NCBI RefSeq assembly: GCF_000369405.1
Contig: NZ_KB849998.1
Span: forward strand, 554,273-618,272
Length of the DNA: 64,000 bases
Source of the DNA: Acinetobacter sp. ANC 3929
Lineage (GTDB): Bacteria; Pseudomonadota; Gammaproteobacteria; Pseudomonadales; Moraxellaceae
Direction of reading: 5' to 3'
Shown here: positions 54,973-64,000 of the stretch, piece after piece
How the letters are laid out: each line of letters starts with the position of its first letter
Numbering within the stretch: the first letter of the stretch is position 1
Made by a program: the position numbers and the translations under genes
The notes under the pieces: generated by a model
Database searches by the model: none
What the model was told of the DNA's origin: nothing
What the model saw: the letters and a program-made list of their open reading frames with translations, nothing else

Positions 54973-55869
54973 ATGAAAAAACTCGGTTTAGCCACTGCTT
55001 TAGTTTTAGCCATGACCGGTGCTCACGCATACCAAGTAGAAGTTCAAGGTCAATCTGAATTTGTAGACACAACTGCAAATGACAAAGACTTCACTGGTGC
55101 TGCTCAAGGTACTTACTACTTCAAAAATGTAGACTCTTCTAAAGGTCCATTAGCTGAAGCTGCATTCTTAAACCAAGCATCTAATGTTTCTGTAGCTTAT
55201 AGCTTTGCAGAATTAAGCGGTGACGAAATTGCAACTGTTAAGAACAACTCTTTCGGTGCAAAAGGTGAAGCTTACCTTCCAACTCCTTACTTACCTGTGT
55301 ATACAAGTGCTGCATACAGCCACTCACAGACTAAGTCTGAAGGTAAAAAAGACAATGGTGACCGTTTCGCATTAGAAGTCGGTACTATGCTTACTCCTAA
55401 CTTCTTGGTTGCTGTTGGTTATACTAACATTGCTGATCAATTTGCTTTAGATGCAAACAGCGTACTTTCAAATGGTATCGCTAAATCAGTAGCTCAAGCT
55501 AAAATCATTGGTCAAGACCAAGATGCGATCACTGCACGTACTAAATACGTAGGTAACATCGATGGTACAAACATGGCTGTAGGCTTCGAAGCTGGTCTTG
55601 TTTACGGTGATAACCAAGCATACGAATTAAAAACTGACGTATATGTAACTCCTAAGTTAAGCGTTGGCGCTTCTTATGCTGAAGCAAATTACAGCTCAAA
55701 CCCAGCAAATAAAGACAACTTCTCTGCAATCAATTCTGCTTGGGGTGCGAACGTAAACTACTTCATCACTCCAGCGATTGCTGTAGGCGCAACTTATGTT
55801 AACGCAAATGCGAAACATGAAAGCACTGATACGCAAACTGTTGGCTTAAACGCGAAGTTCCGTTTCTAA
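54973..55869 (+). CDS. Omp33-36-type outer membrane porin
   Basis: A 298-residue beta-barrel protein. It begins with an export signal (MKKLGLATALVLAMTGAHA, cleavage after AHA), continues with alternating amphipathic strands and ends in a terminal Phe (LNAKFRF). It matches the putative porin Omp33-36 of Acinetobacter, a water and small-solute channel whose loss is linked to carbapenem resistance in A. baumannii. I chose ATG 54973 because the signal peptide starts there and a promoter precedes it; the frame reaching back to 54835 is not signal-like. Confidence 0.9.
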   Translation: MKKLGLATALVLAMTGAHAYQVEVQGQSEFVDTTANDKDFTGAAQGTYYFKNVDSSKGPLAEAAFLNQASNVSVAYSFAELSGDEIATVKNNSFGAKGEAYLPTPYLPVYTSAAYSHSQTKSEGKKDNGDRFALEVGTMLTPNFLVAVGYTNIADQFALDANSVLSNGIAKSVAQAKIIGQDQDAITARTKYVGNIDGTNMAVGFEAGLVYGDNQAYELKTDVYVTPKLSVGASYAEANYSSNPANKDNFSAINSAWGANVNYFITPAIAVGATYVNANAKHESTDTQTVGLNAKFRF

Positions 55870-55910
55870 TATTGGATTGATGTTCTACATAGAACACTAA
55901 ATTCATAATA

Positions 55911-55938
55911 AAAAACCAGTTCTTATGAACTGGTTTTT
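55911..55938 (+). terminator. Porin terminator
   Basis: The 12-bp stem AAAAACCAGTTC/GAACTGGTTTTT with loop TTAT, followed by more T's. Confidence 0.85.
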
Positions 55939-55990
55939 TATTTTCTAAATCTAAATAAAGCAAGAAATTGGATTTCTTACTTTAAATCTC

Positions 55991-56641
55991 TTACATCTTT
56001 TTATCTTCAATATTTAAAGCACTAATCGCCAACACCGCTTGGGTTCGATTTTGTACACCTAGCTTACGGAAAATCGCGGTGACATGTGCTTTGATGGTAG
56101 CTTCGGAAACTTCTAATTCATAAGCAATTTGTTTATTCAATAAACCTTCTGCCACCATCATCAAGACACGGAACTGTTGTGGGGTCAGTGATTGTAAACG
56201 TTCAGCTAAAGCCGTTTCATCTGCCGCACGAGGATCAAAGCCTGCATGGGTTGGTAAGTTTGGCGGTAACCAAATTTCACCTTCTAATACATGCTTAATC
56301 GCTTCCCCAATATGACTTGGATGGGAAGATTTCGGAATATAGCCCATTGCACCATGCGCAATCGCACGCTGAATAATTGAAACTTCTTCGTGTGCCGAAA
56401 CCACAATAATGGGAATCGCAGGATATTGGGCCCTGACATAGACTAGGGCGGAGAAACCAGAAGCACCTGGTAGATTTAAATCCAAGAGGACCAAATCAGG
56501 TTCTGCACCATGTTCTAAACGTGCATAAAATTCATCTACATCTGCAGTCTCTTGGATCTGCGCCTGAGGCAAACTATAACGAACCGCTTGAATCAAAGCA
56601 TGTCTAAATAAAGGATGGTCGTCTACAATTAAAATATTCAT
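55991..56641 (-). CDS. LuxR/NarL-type response regulator
   Basis: A 216-residue two-component regulator. The receiver domain has the acidic pair near residues 7-8 (VDDH), the phospho-Asp in VLLDLNLPG and the Lys in PKSS. The C-terminal LuxR HTH is LTPQQFRVLMMVAEGLLNKQIAYELEVSEATIKAHVTAI. It resembles the AgmR/ErdR/CrbR group, which controls acs and alcohol use in related bacteria; acs lies 4 kb away. That link is an inference. No sensor kinase is nearby. Confidence 0.85.
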   Translation of the reverse strand: MNILIVDDHPLFRHALIQAVRYSLPQAQIQETADVDEFYARLEHGAEPDLVLLDLNLPGASGFSALVYVRAQYPAIPIIVVSAHEEVSIIQRAIAHGAMGYIPKSSHPSHIGEAIKHVLEGEIWLPPNLPTHAGFDPRAADETALAERLQSLTPQQFRVLMMVAEGLLNKQIAYELEVSEATIKAHVTAIFRKLGVQNRTQAVLAISALNIEDKKM

Positions 56642-56990
56642 AAGCGCTTAAGCTATCTGCAAGTACGTCACTGTACGATGTTTATTTAAATTCAATCCGC
56701 TTAAGCCTATTTTCAATTCAAGGCTAGGTCAAGCACAAGACATGATTTATTTCCTTTTCCCGCAAAATAAATCAAATATTGATATAACTCCATTAAAATT
56801 TTCTGTGAATAAAATAGATTCAAAAATCTTGAATAGAAACAGAAAATTAACTGCCTAAACTTTGATATTTATTGTGATTTACAGATATATCTTTAAAAAA
56901 GATAAGCTTGCAGCATTTCCTTATTTTACAGCTTGGCATGCGGTGTAGATAAATAAATAGCAATTTGAAATGATCTTTTAGGCCGTTATT
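56642..56990. other. 349-base divergent promoter region
   Basis: It lies between the response regulator and msuE. It is AT-rich with no gene and no clear sigma-54 site. It probably holds promoters for both sides, but none stands out. Confidence 0.5.
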
Positions 56991-57731
56991 ATGTCCAATC
57001 ACAATAGTATCTCAACTCCCCTTAATATTGTTGCAGTATCTGGTGGCTTAAATAGCCCATCAAAAACAGAAAGTTTAGTCCAGGCGATTCTGGATGAGCT
57101 TTCAGAAGCAATTAATATTAAAGTACACTTCGTCAAACTCAGTGAAATCGGGCCTCTATTGGGGGGTGCGATTTATCGTAATCAACTGCCACAACGCGTA
57201 CAAGATGATTTGGCTGCTGTTGAAGCCGCAGATGCATTGATTGTTGGAACACCTGTTTATCGTGCTTCATTTACAGGCTTATTTAAGCATTTCTTCGACT
57301 TTGTTGAACAAACTGCTTTGGTTGACGTACCTGTCTTACTCGCCGCTTCAGGTGGTAGTGATCGCCATGCTTTGGTTCTCGAACATCAGTTACGCCCACT
57401 ATTCAGCTTTTTCCAAGCACAGACTTTACCAATTGGCGTCTACGCAACAGATCGTGATTTCACGCCTGAATATACGGTTAAAAGCGAGCAATTGTCTGAT
57501 CGCGTCACCTTGGCTGTAGCGCGTGCCTTACCAATTCTGGAATGGGCACCTGCCAAAGGTCAACGTGCAGCAGCCATCAAAAACAAAACCGAGCAGGCCA
57601 ATCAAAATCTTGGCATAAACAAACAGATTGAACAAGCTGAAGTATTACCATCAGCAGCGGTGCCCAACCTAGATGCAGCTGAATCTCGCTTACACCCGAA
57701 GTCAGCCAAGAATTTAACCCACGTCGCATAA
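56991..57731 (+). CDS. msuE: FMN reductase MsuE
   Basis: A 246-residue NAD(P)H-dependent FMN reductase. Flavodoxin-like motifs are VAVSGGLNSPSKTESLV, LIVGTPVYRASFTGLFKHFFDFV and ASGGSDRHALVLEHQLRPLF. It supplies reduced FMN to two-component sulfonate and sulfone monooxygenases. It lies 27 bases upstream of sfnG in one operon. About 60 C-terminal residues are polar and poorly conserved. Confidence 0.9.
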   Translation: MSNHNSISTPLNIVAVSGGLNSPSKTESLVQAILDELSEAINIKVHFVKLSEIGPLLGGAIYRNQLPQRVQDDLAAVEAADALIVGTPVYRASFTGLFKHFFDFVEQTALVDVPVLLAASGGSDRHALVLEHQLRPLFSFFQAQTLPIGVYATDRDFTPEYTVKSEQLSDRVTLAVARALPILEWAPAKGQRAAAIKNKTEQANQNLGINKQIEQAEVLPSAAVPNLDAAESRLHPKSAKNLTHVA

Positions 57732-57758
57732 ACCATATCTTTTATGGAGGATACAACG

Positions 57759-58865
57759 ATGACAATAACAGCATCAGCAATTAAATTTGCCTACTGGGTT
57801 CCTAATGTGAGTGGCGGTCTCGTTGTAAGCAACATTGAACAACGTACTGACTGGAGCTACGACTATAATGTACGCCTAGCACAAGCAGCAGAAAAAAGTG
57901 GCTTTGAATATGCCCTCACACAGATCCGCTTTACCGCTGGCTACGGCGCAGAGAACCAACATGAATCAGTGAGTTTTAGTCATGCTTTACTGGCAAAGAC
58001 CGAAAAACTCAAGGTAATTGCAGCAATCTTACCTGGCCCTTGGAAGCCTGTGCTTGCAGCCAAACAGCTTGCAACCATTGACTATCTCACCCAAGGGCGT
58101 ATTGCGATTAATGTGGTCAGTGGCTGGTTCCGTGGCGAATTTGACGCTATTGGCGAACCTTGGCCTGAGCATGATGAACGTTATGTTCGCTCAGAAGAAT
58201 TTATCCGTACTCTGAAAGGTATCTGGACCACTGACAATTACAGCTTTGAGGGTAAGTATTACCAGTTCCAGAATTACACGCTTAAACCGAAACCGCTGCA
58301 AAAACCATATATTGAGGTGTTTCAGGGTGGAAGTTCACGTGCAGCACGTGATATGGCTGCACGTGTATCGGACTGGTATTTTACCAATGGCAACAGTGTC
58401 GAAGAAATTAAAAAACAGGTCGATGATGTTCGCGGCAAGGCCAAGTTAGCCAACCGAGACGTCAAAATAGGTGTTAATGCCTTTATCATCGCGCGTGATA
58501 CTGAGGAAGAAGCCAAAGCCGTACTGAATGACATCATTGCACAAGCCAATGTCGAAGCCGTGAATGCCTTTGGTGATGCGACCCGTGAAGCAGGTGCGGC
58601 AGCACCTGAACGCGAAGGTAACTGGGCAAAATCGACCTTTGATGATCTGGTTCAATACAATGATGGCTTTAAGACCAATTTGATTGGTACACCGCAACAA
58701 ATTGCAGAACGGATTGTGGCCTTAAAGAATGTTGGCGTTGATCTGATTCTTTCAGGCTTTCTACATTTTATTGAAGAAGTAGAATATTTTGGCGAAAAAG
58801 TACTTCCACTGGTTCGTCAGCTCGAACAACAACAGGAAATTCAACTGGAGGCAAAATCAGCATAA
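57759..58865 (+). CDS. sfnG: Dimethyl-sulfone monooxygenase SfnG
   Basis: A 368-residue FMNH2-dependent monooxygenase of the luciferase-like fold (YWVPNVSGGLVVSNIEQRTDW, INVVSGWFRGEFDAIGEPW). It converts dimethyl sulfone to methanesulfinate and formaldehyde, using FMNH2 from MsuE, to obtain sulfur. ATG 57759 is chosen because GGAGG lies 8 bases before it. A terminator follows at 58912-58938. Confidence 0.93.
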   Translation: MTITASAIKFAYWVPNVSGGLVVSNIEQRTDWSYDYNVRLAQAAEKSGFEYALTQIRFTAGYGAENQHESVSFSHALLAKTEKLKVIAAILPGPWKPVLAAKQLATIDYLTQGRIAINVVSGWFRGEFDAIGEPWPEHDERYVRSEEFIRTLKGIWTTDNYSFEGKYYQFQNYTLKPKPLQKPYIEVFQGGSSRAARDMAARVSDWYFTNGNSVEEIKKQVDDVRGKAKLANRDVKIGVNAFIIARDTEEEAKAVLNDIIAQANVEAVNAFGDATREAGAAAPEREGNWAKSTFDDLVQYNDGFKTNLIGTPQQIAERIVALKNVGVDLILSGFLHFIEEVEYFGEKVLPLVRQLEQQQEIQLEAKSA

Positions 58866-58911
58866 GCTTGGCATTAAATAAGAAGAAAAATAAAAGCGAT
58901 TGAATATTTCT

Positions 58912-58938
58912 TCCCCAAGGCTCGGCTTGGGGATTTTT
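58912..58938 (+). terminator. Terminator after sfnG
   Basis: The 8-bp stem TCCCCAAG/CTTGGGGA, followed by TTTTT. Confidence 0.8.
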
Positions 58939-58941
58939 AAT

Positions 58942-59355
58942 TTAAGCAGTCTCAATTTCTCGCATGACCGTTTCAACCGAATATCGGCACCACTGCGATA
59001 GTTGCTCAATAAACTCATTTAATTGTGATGGATTAAAATGACTGACAATCATATAGCAAGCATTCCCGAGAATTTTAAAACATTCATCCACCTGCTCGTA
59101 TTGTTTAACCAGTAATTCAACTTCGATAAAAGCTTGCTGATCATTCATAAACAGTTGAATAAACTGCTTATGTTCGTACTTGATCGCAACGGTGTAATTT
59201 TTGATGATTCCTGCATCCATCAATTGAGCAATACGTGCTCCAACAGCTTGCCCAGTACGATGCACTCGCTGCCCTATTTCTTTATGGCTTAAACGCGAAT
59301 CTTGTTTGAGAAGTTCAATAATTTTTAAGTCGATGGGATCAAGTTCAATATTCAT
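58942..59355 (-). CDS. Lrp/AsnC-family regulator
   Basis: A 137-residue regulator with the family's HTH (LDPIDLKIIELLKQDSRLSHKEIGQRVHRTGQAVGARIAQLMDAGIIKNYTV) and a shortish RAM ligand-binding domain. It is divergent from the cysteine hydrolase gene with about 104 bases between starts, which suggests it controls it. The ligand is unknown. Confidence 0.85.
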   Translation of the reverse strand: MNIELDPIDLKIIELLKQDSRLSHKEIGQRVHRTGQAVGARIAQLMDAGIIKNYTVAIKYEHKQFIQLFMNDQQAFIEVELLVKQYEQVDECFKILGNACYMIVSHFNPSQLNEFIEQLSQWCRYSVETVMREIETA

Positions 59356-59459
59356 TTTTCATTACGAAAGAAAACCAGCAACAATGCTTTCATCTGAATA
59401 TAGCGGATTTTTCACGCTTCCCCTACTCTTGTTTTAACTTAACACTGGAAGTACAAACG

Positions 59460-60002
59460 ATGAAACAGGCCCTCCTGATTATTGATGTCCAAAACGATTA
59501 TTTTAAAAATGGCAAAATGGAATTGGTCAATCCAGACCTTGCTCTAGCGCAAACCAACCGATTAGAAGATCATTTTATTCAAAACAATTTACCCATTATT
59601 TACATTCAACACATCAACCCTGCCTCTGCCAGTTTCTTTCAGGAAAATACAGTGGGTGTTGAATTACATCCACAACTTAAGGTCACAGATCGCTCACTGA
59701 TTGTTGAAAAACATTTTCCCAATAGCTTTCTAGAAACCAATCTTCAAACCATCCTTGAGCAACATCATGTCGAGCAACTGGTGATTACAGGCATGATGAC
59801 GCATGTCTGTATTGACTCAGGGACACGTGCTGCCAAAGAGCTCGGCTACCAACCTATCGTGATTGCGGATGCGACTGCAACGCGTGATCTTGAACATGAT
59901 GGTAAGATCGCCAAAGCAGCCGATGTACAAACTGCATTCTTATCTGCACTCGGTTTCTTTGCCACAGTACAAAGCACGGCTGATTTTTTAGCAAACCATT
60001 AA
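59460..60002 (+). CDS. Cysteine hydrolase (isochorismatase family)
   Basis: A 180-residue cysteine hydrolase (LLIIDVQNDYF, VEKHFPNSFL, VITGMMTHVCIDSGTRAAKELGY). The catalytic Asp, Lys and Cys are present. The family includes nicotinamidase-like and other amidases; the substrate is not clear. It is only distantly related to the two YcaC-like genes in this window. Confidence 0.85.
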   Translation: MKQALLIIDVQNDYFKNGKMELVNPDLALAQTNRLEDHFIQNNLPIIYIQHINPASASFFQENTVGVELHPQLKVTDRSLIVEKHFPNSFLETNLQTILEQHHVEQLVITGMMTHVCIDSGTRAAKELGYQPIVIADATATRDLEHDGKIAKAADVQTAFLSALGFFATVQSTADFLANH

Positions 60003-60015
60003 GTAATGCACATAA

Positions 60016-60045
60016 AAAAAGAGCGTCCTATTGAACGCTCTTTTT
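60016..60045. terminator. Bidirectional terminator between hydrolase and acs
   Basis: AAAAAGAGCGT and ACGCTCTTTTT form an 11-bp stem with an 8-base loop between the convergent genes. Confidence 0.85.
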
Positions 60046-60060
60046 AAATTTAAATGGTTT

Positions 60061-62004
60061 TTATCGGTTTGGATAAACCGTCGCAATCAAATGATCAACC
60101 ACCGCTGGTTCTGCCAGTGTTGAAGTATCACCAAGCGTATCGAGTTCATTGGCCGCAATCTTTCTCAAGATACGGCGCATGATTTTACCTGAACGAGTTT
60201 TTGGCAAAGCAGGTGCCCAATGCAGTGCATCAGGGGTGGCCACTGGCCCAAGCACTTTACGCACCCAGTTGACCAACTCCTTACGTAGCTCCTCAGATTC
60301 AGCGACATCAGCTTGTAAAGTGACAAAGGTACAAATCCCCTGTCCTTTAATATCATGCGGCATACCCACCACCGCAGCCTCTGCAACCGCTACATGCGAA
60401 ACTAAAGCACTCTCAATTTCCGCAGTCCCTAAGCGATGACCTGATACGTTGAGTACATCATCGACACGTCCCGTAATCCAATAGTAGCCATCAGCATCAC
60501 GTCGTGCGCCATCACCTGTGAAATAGTAATTTTTAAAGGTCGAGAAATAAGCTTCTATAAAACGTTGTGGATCCCCCCAAATGGTTCGCATTTGACCTGG
60601 CCAGGAATCCTTAATCACCAGATTGCCTTCAGTTGCACCTACTAGTTCATTGCCTTCACCATCGACCAATGCAGGTTGTACCCCAAAGAATGGACGTGTC
60701 GCTGAACCCGGTTTTAAAGCAGTCGCTCCTGGCAATGGTGAAATTAAAATACCGCCTGTTTCTGTTTGCCACCATGTATCGACAATTGGGCAACGGCCTT
60801 CACCGACCACTTCATGATACCAATTCCATGCTTCTGGGTTGATCGGCTCACCCACCGAACCGAGTAATCGTAAGCTACTACGGTTACTCTCACGTACATA
60901 AGCATCGCCTTCACGCATCATGGCGCGAATCGCAGTCGGTGCCGTATATAGAATGGTGACGTTATGCTTATCAATCACATGACCAATACGTGCCCATGTT
61001 GGATATTGTGGAATCCCCTCAAACATCACCGTGGTGGTGGCATTACTGAGTGGCCCATAAAGTAAGTAACTATGGCCCGTAATCCAGCCTACATCTGCGG
61101 TACACCAATACACATCATCTTCACGTAGATCGAAGACTTCTCTAAATGTGGTATTCACATACACCAGATAACCACCTGTCGTATGCAATACGCCTTTCGG
61201 TTTACCAGTTGAACCCGAGGTATACAGAATAAATAGAGGATCTTCTGCTTTCATTGGTTCTGGTGGACAGTGTTCATCTACTTCCATGATCGCCAAGTGA
61301 TACCAAACATCACGTTCTGCATTGAACTGAATTGGGTTGCCTGTGCGATGTACCACGATGACGTTTTCAACACTACTGGTGCCATCAATTTCTAAAGCTG
61401 CATCCACATTTTCTTTCAGTGGCAGTAACTTTCCACCACGCATGCCTGCATCCGCAGTAATCACCAGTTTTGCTTGACAGTCTTCAATTCGGCTCGCCAA
61501 TGAATCTGGTGAAAAACCACCAAATACCACACAATGCACTGCACCAATTCGTGCACAGGCCAACATCGCAATTGCCGCTTCAGGCACCATTGGCATATAC
61601 AGCACAACGCGATCGCCCTTGCGAATACCTTGTTTCTTTAACACATTGGCAAAACGACAAACTTCATCATGCAGTTCAGAAAATGAGATAATTTTATGGC
61701 GTGAAGGATGGTCGCCTTCCCAGATAATTGCTGGCTTTAAAGGATTATCTTTGAGATGACGATCTAAACAGTTGGCTGAGACATTCAACTCACCATCAGC
61801 AAACCATTCGATTTTGAAATTATCTTGATTAAAACTGGTATTTTTGACCTGTGTGAACGGCTTGATCCATTCAATCTTGTTGGCTTCTTCTGCCCAAAAT
61901 GCTTCAGGTTGCTCAATCGAATGCTGGTAACGTTTGAAATAGTCTGCTTCAGAGATTCTTGCCGTTTCTTTGAATTTATCAGGCACTGGGTAGATTTCTT
62001 TCAT
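60061..62004 (-). CDS. acs: Acetyl-CoA synthetase
   Basis: A 647-residue AMP-forming ligase that turns acetate, ATP and CoA into acetyl-CoA. Motifs are [11 protein letters not shown] (nucleotide binding), [18 protein letters not shown] and the acetylation-controlled lysine loop [11 protein letters not shown]. Length and motifs are normal. A strong RBS (AAGGAAG) is present. Probable regulators include the AgmR/CrbR-like protein at 55991-56641. Confidence 0.97.
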   Translation of the reverse strand: MKEIYPVPDKFKETARISEADYFKRYQHSIEQPEAFWAEEANKIEWIKPFTQVKNTSFNQDNFKIEWFADGELNVSANCLDRHLKDNPLKPAIIWEGDHPSRHKIISFSELHDEVCRFANVLKKQGIRKGDRVVLYMPMVPEAAIAMLACARIGAVHCVVFGGFSPDSLASRIEDCQAKLVITADAGMRGGKLLPLKENVDAALEIDGTSSVENVIVVHRTGNPIQFNAERDVWYHLAIMEVDEHCPPEPMKAEDPLFILYTSGSTGKPKGVLHTTGGYLVYVNTTFREVFDLREDDVYWCTADVGWITGHSYLLYGPLSNATTTVMFEGIPQYPTWARIGHVIDKHNVTILYTAPTAIRAMMREGDAYVRESNRSSLRLLGSVGEPINPEAWNWYHEVVGEGRCPIVDTWWQTETGGILISPLPGATALKPGSATRPFFGVQPALVDGEGNELVGATEGNLVIKDSWPGQMRTIWGDPQRFIEAYFSTFKNYYFTGDGARRDADGYYWITGRVDDVLNVSGHRLGTAEIESALVSHVAVAEAAVVGMPHDIKGQGICTFVTLQADVAESEELRKELVNWVRKVLGPVATPDALHWAPALPKTRSGKIMRRILRKIAANELDTLGDTSTLAEPAVVDHLIATVYPNR

Positions 62005-62341
62005 AGCTCACTTCCTTGGTTTTTTATCTCATACCTTAGATGTTCTCATCTATTACACGGGTATGTTTTGTTCTCACTTGCAGTATTGACACCATTTACA
62101 AGCGCAAACAATGCGGCTTTGGTCGTAGAAATGTCAGGGCTTTTAATCTTTCGACCTAGACTAAGTTATAGGCTAAAATAACAAAGCCCACGCTTTTACG
62201 ATCACTTTATTTTCAAAAATTTACTCAAAATAATTGAAATTTGAACTGCTTGTCTATGCTTTTTGTTTTTAAAATAAGTGATTATTTTGATCATTGCCAA
62301 ACCTTTAAAAGATTTAATAATCAGAAAAATAGGAACACTCT
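62005..62341. other. 337-base divergent promoter region
   Basis: It separates acs from the DUF805 gene. It is AT-rich; no gene, repeat or clear operator is seen. Confidence 0.5.
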
Positions 62342-62905
62342 ATGTTTGATCCTGCAATAACTGCTCAAGTACAACCCAGCAATGACCATCCGCTCTCCCC
62401 AAATGGTCGTTTCAACCGTCTCAGCTATATCGCTTGGTATGCCTTACTCAGCTTCATATGTATAGCAGCTTTTTTTGGTATTTTTGCCTTCGCTGGCATT
62501 TTTAGTCTCAGCCATGTTGATGAAACATTCTTCTCTACATTTTCAGGTATGACGATCTTTGCTCTGATCGCACTGTGGTTAGTCGCATTTTATTTCCAAA
62601 TCGTATTTATCATCCGTCGCCTGCATGACCTGAATAAAACAGGGTGGCTATGTTTACTGCTCTTAGTTCCTGTGCTGCAATTTTTATTTAGCTTATATGC
62701 CTTATTGGCACCTGGAACACCTCATCGCAATGATTATGGTGATGTTCGCCCATCTAGCGCATGGGAAAAAATATTAGCTTGGATCATGATTCTGTTCAGT
62801 CTGTTAATGATGTTGGGGATGTTTGTTTTTGCGTATTATTTTGCCAGCCCAGATTTATGGGATGCACCAACCCAAATCATTCAAAATACAACCGAATATT
62901 TTTAA
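62342..62905 (+). CDS. DUF805 membrane protein
   Basis: A 187-residue integral membrane protein of the DUF805 family (GRFNRLSYIAWYALL, FIIRRLHDLNKTGWLCLLLLVPVLQ). It has four hydrophobic segments and a polar N-terminus. Its function is unknown. An RBS (AGGA) precedes the ATG. Confidence 0.88.
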   Translation: MFDPAITAQVQPSNDHPLSPNGRFNRLSYIAWYALLSFICIAAFFGIFAFAGIFSLSHVDETFFSTFSGMTIFALIALWLVAFYFQIVFIIRRLHDLNKTGWLCLLLLVPVLQFLFSLYALLAPGTPHRNDYGDVRPSSAWEKILAWIMILFSLLMMLGMFVFAYYFASPDLWDAPTQIIQNTTEYF

Positions 62906-63036
62906 GGAAGCTCATCCAGCGAATTGATTTGATCATTATAGGAAGCAAAAACTGAATTTTGCATGCGTGTTGGCAATAAATTCATTATGATTGCTTCCCT
63001 TATTTACTCCTTCCTTTGCGAAATAGAGATCTTGCT

Positions 63037-64000
63037 GTGGCAAATGAACAAACAACATTGACTGAAGTGGCAAAAGATACGGGTGCGCTGATTCATCAAG
63101 CAAGTACCAAGACCACTGAAACAGTTTTGGCCCATACTGAAAAGTATCACGATGCCTATACCACGATTGATAAAATCATGGATAGCTTTTGGGAGCGTAT
63201 TCCCTACATCGGGATTGCGATCACGGTATTCATCATTTTTTGGCTACTCACCAAGTTGTTTAAATTCTTTATTCGCAAGACACTAGAAAATCGCAGCTAT
63301 ACCCGCCAGAACCTAGTATTGGTACTGAATCGGGTCGGTAGTACGTTTATTATCTTCTTTGGCTTTCTGATTGCGCTGGTCATTGCCATCCCAGGCTTCA
63401 CCCCAAGTCAGTTGATTGGTGCACTCGGGATTGGTTCAGTTGCGATCGGTTTTGCGTTCAAAGATATTTTTCAAAACTTACTGTCAGGGATTCTGATTTT
63501 GATCAGCGAACCTTTCCGTATCGGTGATGATATTGTGGTGAATGGCTTGGAAGGAAATGTTGAAGATATTCAAATCCGAGCAACCTTCTTACGCTCTCCA
63601 GATGGCCGCCGTATTGTCATTCCGAATGCAACGGTGTATACCAGTGCTGTTACGGTGAATAATGCCTATCAACGTCGTCGTTGTGAGTTTGTGGTCGGTA
63701 TTGGCTATGAAGATGACATGCAAAAAGCCAAAAAAATTATTCTCGATATCTTGGATCGCAATCTGAACGTGCTGAGCCAACCTGGATTCTCGGTCAATGT
63801 CACCGCACTGGCAGATTTCTCGATTAATTTAACGGTACGCTGGTGGGTCAATACCACTGAAACTAGTACCTCAGCATCTATCAGTGAAATTCAAGAATTG
63901 GTCGTGACTGCCTTTGATGAAAAAGGAATTTCAATTCCTTACCCAGTACAAGAAGTCAAAGTCTACCGTGGTGATCAACCTGAACCTCAAGACACTTTAG
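63037..64000 (+). CDS. Small-conductance mechanosensitive channel (MscS family), partial
   Basis: The frame is open from GTG 63037 to the window end (321 codons). It has membrane segments near residues 55-77 and 95-120. The MscS pore and beta-domain pattern follow (GALGIGSVAIGFAFKDIFQNLLSGILILI, then FRIGDDIVVNGLEGNVEDIQIRATFLRSPDGRRIVIPNATVYTSAV). It relieves turgor on osmotic downshift. The C-terminal end lies beyond the window. Confidence 0.9.
   Translation, partial: MANEQTTLTEVAKDTGALIHQASTKTTETVLAHTEKYHDAYTTIDKIMDSFWERIPYIGIAITVFIIFWLLTKLFKFFIRKTLENRSYTRQNLVLVLNRVGSTFIIFFGFLIALVIAIPGFTPSQLIGALGIGSVAIGFAFKDIFQNLLSGILILISEPFRIGDDIVVNGLEGNVEDIQIRATFLRSPDGRRIVIPNATVYTSAVTVNNAYQRRRCEFVVGIGYEDDMQKAKKIILDILDRNLNVLSQPGFSVNVTALADFSINLTVRWWVNTTETSTSASISEIQELVVTAFDEKGISIPYPVQEVKVYRGDQPEPQDTL

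Noticed and set aside
56900-56990. Sigma-54 promoter before msuE-sfnG (TGGCAT near 56933)
   Set aside because: The -12 part (TTGCA-like) is missing at the right distance, so the match is too weak.

Overview
The window reads as an Acinetobacter chromosome, probably not the baumannii group. This rests on an Omp33-36 type porin, an intrinsic-looking class D (OXA) beta-lactamase, AT-rich intergenic DNA, and core genes (uvrA, ssb, acs, tenA, a YajR-like transporter, tRNA-Thr) that fit that genus. No species is proposed.

Positions 1 to about 31050 look like accessory DNA, a genomic island carrying defence genes. A five-gene minus-strand operon (10873 to 91) encodes a PLD/SNF2-like helicase, a DUF4391 protein, a UvrD-like helicase, and the Mod and Res subunits of a type III restriction system. 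Res is cut off by an IS3-family element at the left window edge, and the IS itself supplies the stop codon. Next come a CoiA-like nuclease and a one-chain GmrSD-like (DUF262/HNH) nuclease. Then follows a mobile-element module: AlpA regulator, recombination-directionality-like protein, YqaJ-type exonuclease, DUF932 protein, small membrane and lipoproteins, a strongly structured non-coding stretch, and two YfjJ/inovirus Gp2-like proteins. Two full copies of the same 1274-bp IS (22702-23975 minus, 26863-28136 plus) flank an unknown 641-codon HTH gene. The second copy splits a coiled-coil gene. A Fic protein and a HipBA toxin-antitoxin pair close the island. Near 30948-31105 lie two TGGGGGTA repeats, a tRNA-3'-end-like stretch and a terminator, which may be the island's right attachment site.

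From about 31200 to 64000 the DNA looks like ordinary chromosome. It holds an SDR with a lost active site, tRNA-Thr(TGT), a small FAD oxidoreductase/methyltransferase operon, pirin, and two paired YcaC-like hydrolase/LysR units that share a promoter motif. It continues with ssb, a YajR-like transporter, a TerC-like membrane protein, TenA, a NemR-like electrophile switch with its reductase and operator, uvrA, a LysR, a diguanylate cyclase, the OXA gene and the porin. The last part holds a LuxR-type response regulator, dimethyl-sulfone genes (msuE, sfnG), an AsnC-type regulator, a cysteine hydrolase, acs, a DUF805 protein and a partial MscS channel running off the right edge.

The points most worth a second look are the composite type III operon broken by an IS, the inverted-repeat element at 20387-20537 beside HUH-like replication genes, a candidate small RNA at about 54337-54452, and the possible island end near 31 kb.
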